Of a stretch of 64,000 bases of DNA, positions 57,321 through 64,000 are shown piece after piece. Made by a program: the position numbers and the translations under genes. Origin of the DNA: Tubiluchus corallicola (lineage: Eukaryota; Priapulida; Priapulimorpha; Priapulimorphida; Tubiluchidae); assembly GCA_030141605.1 (NCBI GenBank), contig JAQGDQ010000017.1:840001-904000 (forward strand). Direction: 5' to 3'. The notes under the pieces are model-generated. The model saw only the letters and a list, made by a program, of their open reading frames with translations. It had not been told where the DNA came from and searched no databases. The stretch's first letter is position 1, and each line of letters opens with the position of its first letter.

Positions 57321-59030
57321 GTTGCGACCACTTTGTTTTTATATACATTTACCTTGAAATGGCCTATATTTGAACCTGACGTAATGCTGTTACGTGAGAT
57401 GTCGGCACTTTGGTGATTGTTATGCCTTTCATTATTGCGTCTAGCATGTACACCTAGGTCCCATTATGATTAGCATCACAAATGATGTGCAATTAATATA
57501 ATTTACCCGACTGGAAAAACTAGCACATTTTTTATCCAAACGCCAGCCGCCCGAAAACTTGTACAAAGCGACTGTAAAGGAATTTTTCCTTCCTTCTATA
57601 AAAGATTCCCGACTGGGCTACGGTCATTATCCAAGACTGTTAATGATTTTCATTCAGTCAGTGCGTGAATTCATTAGAAAAACTTTTCTACACCTAATAT
57701 ACTATACGTCTTTTGTGACGTGAAGCGCGAGGTGGGGGGACATGGCTGAACGTCATATATTACTTAGTAGGGTGTCACACTCATTTATTATATAGTATTA
57801 TTTGGAGGCGGGCAACGATTTATGACATGACATATATTAGCCCGTGGGCGTGGCTAGCAAGCTTAATTGACCCGGCTATGCAATTACATCCAGATGGCAT
57901 ATATTTAGAGACGGGATACAAACGGGTTACTGTTGGCAGACTCGTTATTACTGCATGCAACTGTTTTCATAATAAATTAGAAACAGTTGAAGAGAACTTT
58001 TAAAGCTTGCAAGCTATCTGGTTTGATGTAATTAATTTGCGTAAACAGTAGCCCTGGCTATGTTTCACTCACTACATGTTTGAATTTGTTTGATTTTTTT
58101 CAGTGGATGTCTCCATCTGGAGTAATGGGTATTCGGGTGGTGTCTGCATAAAATATTTACTTGTGTAAATGTTCTTGGGAAATAGGTCTAACCAATAAAA
58201 ACTTAGCTTGCTATTAAGTATTACATTTAATACGTAAGACCAATCCAATACCGCGTGATGATAATATTTAATGGAAATAGACAATTTTTCTAAACGGCCA
58301 GCATCACTAAATAATGGTAAAGAAAAGGCTGTTAAAGCTGTCCATTTGGAACAAATTTGTATTTGGAATAACTTCTGCGTTATTAGTAACAATAAAATTT
58401 AGTGAACTTACCTTATGAAAAGAATTTTACTTAAATTTCATAATTGTAATTCCCTGTAAATATCAATTAATTAAATTAAATAAGAACAGTAAGCTAGTAC
58501 TGTTCTGCCTATAATAGTTACGTGAGCCAGCCCATCCCTCCTCGGCTATGAGCACAACCCAGGCCTATCTACCAATCCCCCCGCAGCCTGTCTACTTTGC
58601 ATGCATCGATTACTGGCTGATATAACGGGCGGTGACCTGAAAGCTACTACTACAGTAGTTCGCTCTAGCGTTGCTCAGTTGTGTTCCTTGCTTGCACCGT
58701 CGTCTGCTCAAATCAGTCCAAGTTGGCTGCGCTTGCTGGAAACGCGGAGGCTCGTTAACGTGTCTTTTCAATGTTGATTTATGCCAAGACAGCTGTGTAA
58801 ATGGTTGGCAGGCAGTGAGAAACTCTCCGTCAGTGCCGTGCTTGAACAAAACCAGTTTAGTTTCACGCGCAGTGAGAGCCGGTCGCCATTTTATTAAGCT
58901 TGTCGAGATTGCGGCTGGCCATAAAATGTGACTTTACGAGCGTGTGCCAATGATGATGTGATTACACAACTAGTAATTAACACCAGTCTACTACTCATCG
59001 TTTTATGACGGGGTTCACAGTTTAGTCATA
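57321..59030. other. 5' flank of the Frizzled gene
   Basis: It should contain the promoter and 5' UTR. A TATAAAA word lies near 57598 and a CTTTGCATGCAT octamer-like word near 58597; neither is proven. Small frames at 58072-58392 and 58610-58931 show no known domain. Confidence 0.35.
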
Positions 59031-60842
59031 ATGAAGTCGTGTGCCCCGTACCACATGGCTGCCTCGTTGATTGCCACACGGAGGTGTACGTTTTTGTGGT
59101 TGACGGTTTTGTTGTTTGTGTTGGATTGTACTTCGGCCGGAACAATGAAAATGAAATTCGGCGGAGTTGGTGAAGCTGTTCGTACTTGCGAACCTATCGA
59201 AATCGACATGTGTAAAGGTATGGGCTATAACGTCACTGGAATGCCAAATTTGGTAGGACATCTTATACAACAAGATGCTAAACTTCAATTGCAAACATTT
59301 ACTCCTTTGATACAGTATGGTTGCTCACCAACTCAGTTAAAGTTTTTCTTGTGCTCAGTTTACGTACCTATGTGCACTGAGAAAGTTTTAGAGCCAATTG
59401 GACCCTGTCGGCCTTTATGTGAGAGTGTTCGTCGTCGGTGTGAGCCAGTTCTTCAAGAATTTGGTTTTCCTTGGCCATCTGCACTGAATTGTTCAAAGTT
59501 TCCACCACAGAATAACCAAGATGATATGTGTATGGATGGACCAGTACCGGATGACACGGAACTGGAATCTGACAGGAATCCACGACCTTACTCTCCAAAC
59601 TACCAGTCTGAACCCAAAACCAAAGAACCAAAGACATACTCGTCATCTTGTGCACATCTGAGGTATCCAGAAAAATACGTTTTCATCAGCAATGGTGGAG
59701 ATATGGAAAGTTCTCATTGTGCTCAGCAGTGTGAGGAAAATGTCGTGTTTCAGAAAAGCGACAAGCGCTTTGCTGAGATATGGATGGGAGTTTGGTCTTC
59801 TCTGTGCTTCGTTTCGACCCTATTCACTGTTCTCACGTTTGCTTTGGACGCCTCCAGGTATACGTACCCAGAACGACCTATCATATTCATGAGCTTGTGT
59901 TACATGATTTACTGTGTGGCATATTTTATTCGTCTTTATGCTGGCGCTGCAGCTGTGTCCTGCGACTACAGAGTCAAAGCTGAAGATGGTGGACCTGTCC
60001 TCATACAGGAAGGTCTAGAGAACACAAAGTGTGCTATTGTGTTTCTGCTGTTGTATTATTTTGGTATGGCTTCATCATTATGGTGGGTGATGTTGACATT
60101 GGCTTGGTTTTTGGCCGCTGGTTTGAGGTGGTCTCATGAAGCCATACAGAGAAACAGCAGTTACTTTCACTTGATTGCTTGGGGAATTACAGCAGTAAAG
60201 ACGATTATTATACTTGTGATGAGAGACGTGGATGGTGATGAAATCACCGGACTGTGTTATGTTGGCAACCAGTCAAAAGACAGCTTGCTTGGCTTTGTCC
60301 TGGCGCCACTTTTTGCGTACCTTTTCATCGGTTTTTGCTTTCTGGTGGCAGGTGGCATTTCACTGATGCAGCATCGGCGTCGGAATCCCAACAAATTTGA
60401 CAAACTTGAAAATCTTACGGTGCGAATAGGTGTGTTTTCTTTTCTTTATTTAATCCCAGCTGTGTCAGTCGTGGCTTTCTCGCTGTATGAGTACATAAAC
60501 CGTAACTTGTGGGTATCAGCCACCTCCAAAAGTACTCCCAAGATCGAAATTTTTATGTCAAAAATATTTATGTCGCTTGTAGTTGGGTTTACTTCGGGTT
60601 TTCTTATCTGGTCAAAAAAGACATTGCATACATGGCAGCAGGCTTTCAGTCGATTAGCGTGGAACTCCTTTTCAAAGAAGAGGCAAGCGCCTCTTCCGCA
60701 GACGAGGTACCACAGCTATCAGTACTCTCAGTCAAACATGTACGTCGCCCCTCCAGTACACTACAAACCATACAAGACTGTAATACTGGATGCGAAAGGA
60801 AAAAGAAGCACATTCGGTTCAGGTAGTGAAACCGTGGTATGA
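59031..60842 (+). CDS. FZD4: Frizzled receptor, FZD4-type, intronless
   Basis: A complete 603-residue seven-pass Wnt receptor. After a signal peptide (hydrophobic near 20-33), the cysteine-rich domain has the ten expected cysteines (53, 61, 98, 108, 115, 126, 130, 137, 154, 167). MPNLVGH, TPLIQYGCS, FLCSVYVPMCTEK and NCSKFPPQN match FZD4 closely. A linker and the extracellular cysteines before TM1 follow, then seven membrane segments from about residue 250 to 525. The Dishevelled-binding KTxxxW motif is at 530-535 (KTLHTW). The last residues GSETVV match the PDZ-binding tail of vertebrate FZD4. The tail between KTLHTW and the end is longer than in vertebrates and rich in Tyr, Gln and Ser. The ATG at 59031 was chosen; Met9 is a possible alternative. 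No introns, as is common in this family. Confidence 0.96.
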   Translation: MKSCAPYHMAASLIATRRCTFLWLTVLLFVLDCTSAGTMKMKFGGVGEAVRTCEPIEIDMCKGMGYNVTGMPNLVGHLIQQDAKLQLQTFTPLIQYGCSPTQLKFFLCSVYVPMCTEKVLEPIGPCRPLCESVRRRCEPVLQEFGFPWPSALNCSKFPPQNNQDDMCMDGPVPDDTELESDRNPRPYSPNYQSEPKTKEPKTYSSSCAHLRYPEKYVFISNGGDMESSHCAQQCEENVVFQKSDKRFAEIWMGVWSSLCFVSTLFTVLTFALDASRYTYPERPIIFMSLCYMIYCVAYFIRLYAGAAAVSCDYRVKAEDGGPVLIQEGLENTKCAIVFLLLYYFGMASSLWWVMLTLAWFLAAGLRWSHEAIQRNSSYFHLIAWGITAVKTIIILVMRDVDGDEITGLCYVGNQSKDSLLGFVLAPLFAYLFIGFCFLVAGGISLMQHRRRNPNKFDKLENLTVRIGVFSFLYLIPAVSVVAFSLYEYINRNLWVSATSKSTPKIEIFMSKIFMSLVVGFTSGFLIWSKKTLHTWQQAFSRLAWNSFSKKRQAPLPQTRYHSYQYSQSNMYVAPPVHYKPYKTVILDAKGKRSTFGSGSETVV

Positions 60843-62700
60843 GTTTTAGAGTGTTGTACAATATTTTAATAACCATACTTTTGTAATTACATGTACAGAA
60901 ACTTAACTTGTATATATTTATAGCATTTCCTGTTGATATTTAATTAAGATGAAAATATTTATGAAAAGTGTGTTGCTCCAACCAATTAAGTTTTTGGTAC
61001 ACCTGAAATCCTTGTGACAGAATAGTTTTTGGTAATAGCTTAATAGGTTACTACACTTGACACAGCTTTTTAATCTCTTCCTCACGTTCAATTAAGAAGA
61101 CTTATATGTTATCATTTGCTGTTATTATGGTGCTCACTATTTTGTCACTAGTCTGTCTTGTACTTTTTAAGGTTAAACACAAACTACTGTGATTTTATTT
61201 GTCAGCTAACTTATTTTAGTTTTAGTGAATGACAAATGGGGATTAGACCCACTTTTTTATTCTATCTATCATGCATCTGAATCACAGCTTGTATTTTTTT
61301 AAATTAAGTTTTGCACCCAATTTTTAGATCATAAACATTGGCCCAGTTTTCGACTATCCATGAAAAGTTCTTACCCAACGTTACTTGTCAGAAACTATCC
61401 TCAAGCTTTCCCTTTTATTGCTGAAAATTGTTATATTTTGTAATTTTTCACCTCTTACAAAAACATTGTTACGTTAGAAAATTGCATAACCTTGATATGA
61501 CCGCATTACCCGTATGTTTTTGCTAGAAAAAAATTCACAAAACATAAGGATTTTGCTGGATACGTGAACTCAAATGAGAATGCGTGTACTCGATGTAACA
61601 GTCGGATTTTTTCGCATTCCACATCACTAAGACAGTTTTCTTATGTGCGAACTCGTAGTTTGATTAAATATTGAAAACCAGCTTTGTGGGGTTATCAAGC
61701 TTCAATCAATCAATTTCTTGTCTGGTAGGCAGGCGTGCTTCAGGAGACTAGAATAAACCTTTTCACCGCACAAGAACGTGTGCATTCTGAAGTACAAAAC
61801 AGCGCTGAATTCCAAACACTTGTCAAACGTGCCCCAGTGGTATGGTGAATATTCTGGGTGCTGTACATGACAGCCGGCAGCCTAAATCAAATACACTCTC
61901 TGTTTACTTTATTGTACTGGTAGCTGGAAGATAAGGCATGCATTCAGCCGTAATACTGTTTACAATATTAATTCTTACTCGGTCGTGTTGTCAGTTGTGC
62001 AGATTTTATTTGAGGGGAGGGCTTAGTTTTTTGGATAAGAATGTTGAAAATTGGGCTTGAGAATCGAGCGTCTCTGCTGTACTTATTATGCTTTCCCGCA
62101 TGGTAGAGTAATTGGACCGTTGTTATTTTGCTATTAAGTTATACATTACTGTATTTCACTGGACAAAATGACTATATGTTTTTGTTTTTATGATGATTAG
62201 GCTGTACAACTGTTCTTTCGGCCAAATAGTTTCAAAATACAGTATTGAGTAGATTAAGCCGTTGTGATTGTTCAGAATCAAATTTTGTATTGAATCGGAA
62301 AATGCCCGTTGTACATCCGTCATCTCTGGCAGACATTCTGATTTGTGTAATAATAAAATAAGAGGGTATTAAAATGGAGCCGTATTTTGGAGCACTTGTG
62401 TGCCCGGTACCAATGGTGTTCAGCATAGATCCAGTCCTCTTGTGTGGTTTATTTTGTCAAACAGTACATGTACATGGTTAGGCAAAAGGACAAAGGTCTC
62501 TGTCGTTGTATATGCAGCTGTGGACCTCTTCTCAAGTTAGGGAATCTGTCCAAACATAAATGTTCCGTCTCTCAAGATGCCCCACGGCGTTCACACACAC
62601 TGATATCCCGCTTTCAGCCATTTAGAAAAATAATGCAACAGCGGGGAAACTTGTGCCTTACTTTCTGACCACCCTGTCCGGCTGATAAGAAAACATCCTT
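60843..62700. other. Frizzled 3' UTR and flank
   Basis: AT-rich and without further genes. An AATAAA at about 61752-61757 is a candidate polyadenylation signal, roughly 0.9 kb past the stop. Confidence 0.4.
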
Positions 62701-62775
62701 TCCTAATGGATGGGCTTAACTTTCACAGTTGGTGGGGAAACTGGCTTCCCAACAGCGGCTCTTTTGTTGTTGCAT

Positions 62776-62865
62776 GTGAAATCCGGCACAGGAGCAACAG
62801 TCACTGATACGCTTTTGTACGTGAAACCCGGCGCACGGGCAACAGTTACTGATACGGCTAAACGT
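62776..62865. repeat. Two copies of a 45-bp unit
   Basis: GTGAAATCCGGC...CAGTCACTGATACG (62776) and GTGAAACCCGGC...CAGTTACTGATACG (62821). The period of 45 bp keeps the frame open on both strands, which explains the overlapping frames at 62703-63032 and 62710-62916. No coding function is recognised. Confidence 0.7.
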
Positions 62866-64000
62866 TCGAAGGAGGAGTTTGCGCCTGCGGTTCGGTTTGA
62901 CAGTTGGTTTTCATAAATAACTGACGTTTTTTCCGGGTCCTGGTTTCGCTTGCCATTTTCCCTTGCATTTTTCCTGGTTTTAGCTGCTGGCTTCCTGTCA
63001 GTAAGGGGGATAACAAATTGCGCAGTTTTCATTCAAAGTTTTTGTTGTTGCTTGTAAGCAGATGGAAGGTAAACAGTGCAGGGGTGATGTTACCCCTCTG
63101 ACAGCGGGATGCAAGGCTGGTTTTCTTGTTCTGTTTTGAGTTACTGCTTTCTTTTGGTGTCGATGGAAAGAGATACATTGTATCTTCCTTAGATCTTCCT
63201 AAATTTTAGGAGATTCGGGTATCGTCGTAACATAACCTTAGTCCCAAGCCTTTCTTTTTCCAATTTCTATTTTAATTGCAATATTTACATATATTTCTGC
63301 AATCTGTTATCTGTAAACACGTATACGTATAAACTCGTAACCGTACGTATAAATTTTACGATAGTGACAGAGCTAGTTTCTGTGTGTTTGAGTTTCTTTG
63401 GAAGTTTCCTCAGAGGGCACTATTATTACAATCCTGTGACGGCTTCACCAGAATTTTGCGACGACTTTTTGGTTTTAATTTAATATTTTCACACTTAAAC
63501 AAATGTCTAGCTCAATGATTACTTTGTAGTACTTTTTATCTAGTTTACAGGGCAGATTCTTTATGTACTTGACGTTTCAACATTCTTACGTGCATGCTTG
63601 TATCTTTTTTTCTCAAGAAGTATCGAATGGGTTTTATTAATAAGTTAGCTGAACTGAAATTTAAATGTATTTTAGCTATAAAGCAGGAATTTATGTTGCA
63701 AGAGCACGAAATTCGTTTTCTGTTTCCAAATTACCTTTTCATTCATTTGTGGATGTTTTTTATAATGACAGGCGCTTGAGTAAATTGATGAGCGAACGGT
63801 CTCAATACCTTCACTGTGAAAGCATTGGTATGCGTGCTTAACAGTATAGAAAATCATGTTGTTTTAATTTGATTAAGATTGATGACAGGCAATTGATCGT
63901 CTGACGATGCTGACGTCATCAAATCACCATTTTGTTTTTAAATTTGACAGCGTATTATGCGTGTTTTAAGCCCTGGGGTTTTGCGAAACGCAAGACGGAA
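62866..64000. other. Noncoding DNA to the window end
   Basis: No gene, RNA or repeat that I can support. Confidence 0.4.

Overview
The window is AT-rich animal nuclear DNA. It has split genes with GT...AG introns, a Frizzled receptor, an SLC6 transporter, TRAPPC11, the start of an Artemis-type nuclease gene, two LTR retrotransposons, several short DNA transposons, tRNA-derived repeats and many microsatellites. I infer an invertebrate. An Artemis (DCLRE1C) gene together with a FZD4-type receptor fits a spiralian, a non-vertebrate deuterostome or a cnidarian; the sequence alone does not fix the phylum.

Layout, left to right. An AGGAC microsatellite (61-208) is followed by an intronless type II membrane glycosyltransferase-like gene on the minus strand (1053-2147). 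A complete-length BEL/Pao retrotransposon lies on the plus strand (2401-8948), with 288-bp LTRs and a 5-bp target duplication; its reading frame is broken in three places. An SLC6 GABA/taurine/creatine-type transporter runs on the minus strand from its start codon at 22433 to at least 11189. Nine exons join in phase and cover TM1 to about TM8; the exons for the last third are not seen. Its introns hold microsatellites, a minisatellite that begins at the exon 4 splice donor, and hAT-, Harbinger- and mariner-type short elements.

TRAPPC11 (27391-30729, minus) is a full-length 1112-residue coding sequence without introns. Between it and the next gene are a decayed non-LTR retrotransposon (about 32991-33720) and a Ty3/gypsy element (35952-40856, minus) with two identical 100-bp LTRs. 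The gypsy element sits inside a dispersed repeat, and an uninterrupted copy of that repeat lies 2 kb further on (43013-43260). DCLRE1C starts at 41613 on the plus strand; five exons, through the first part of the metallo-beta-lactamase domain, can be joined before the trail is lost at 47216. About 12 kb of repeat-bearing noncoding DNA follows, with tRNA-derived SINE-like units, a 287-bp tandem duplication and CTCF-like motifs. The intronless FZD4-type Frizzled gene (59031-60842, plus) comes next, then noncoding DNA to the end.

The host genes do not form a pathway: they are a membrane transporter, a vesicle-tethering subunit, a DNA repair nuclease, a Wnt receptor and a probable Golgi enzyme. 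I found no clearly new biological system. The observations most worth checking are the splice-donor-anchored minisatellite, the gypsy insertion with its empty paralogous site, the contrast between near-identical LTRs and broken reading frames in both retroelements, and the intronless TRAPPC11.
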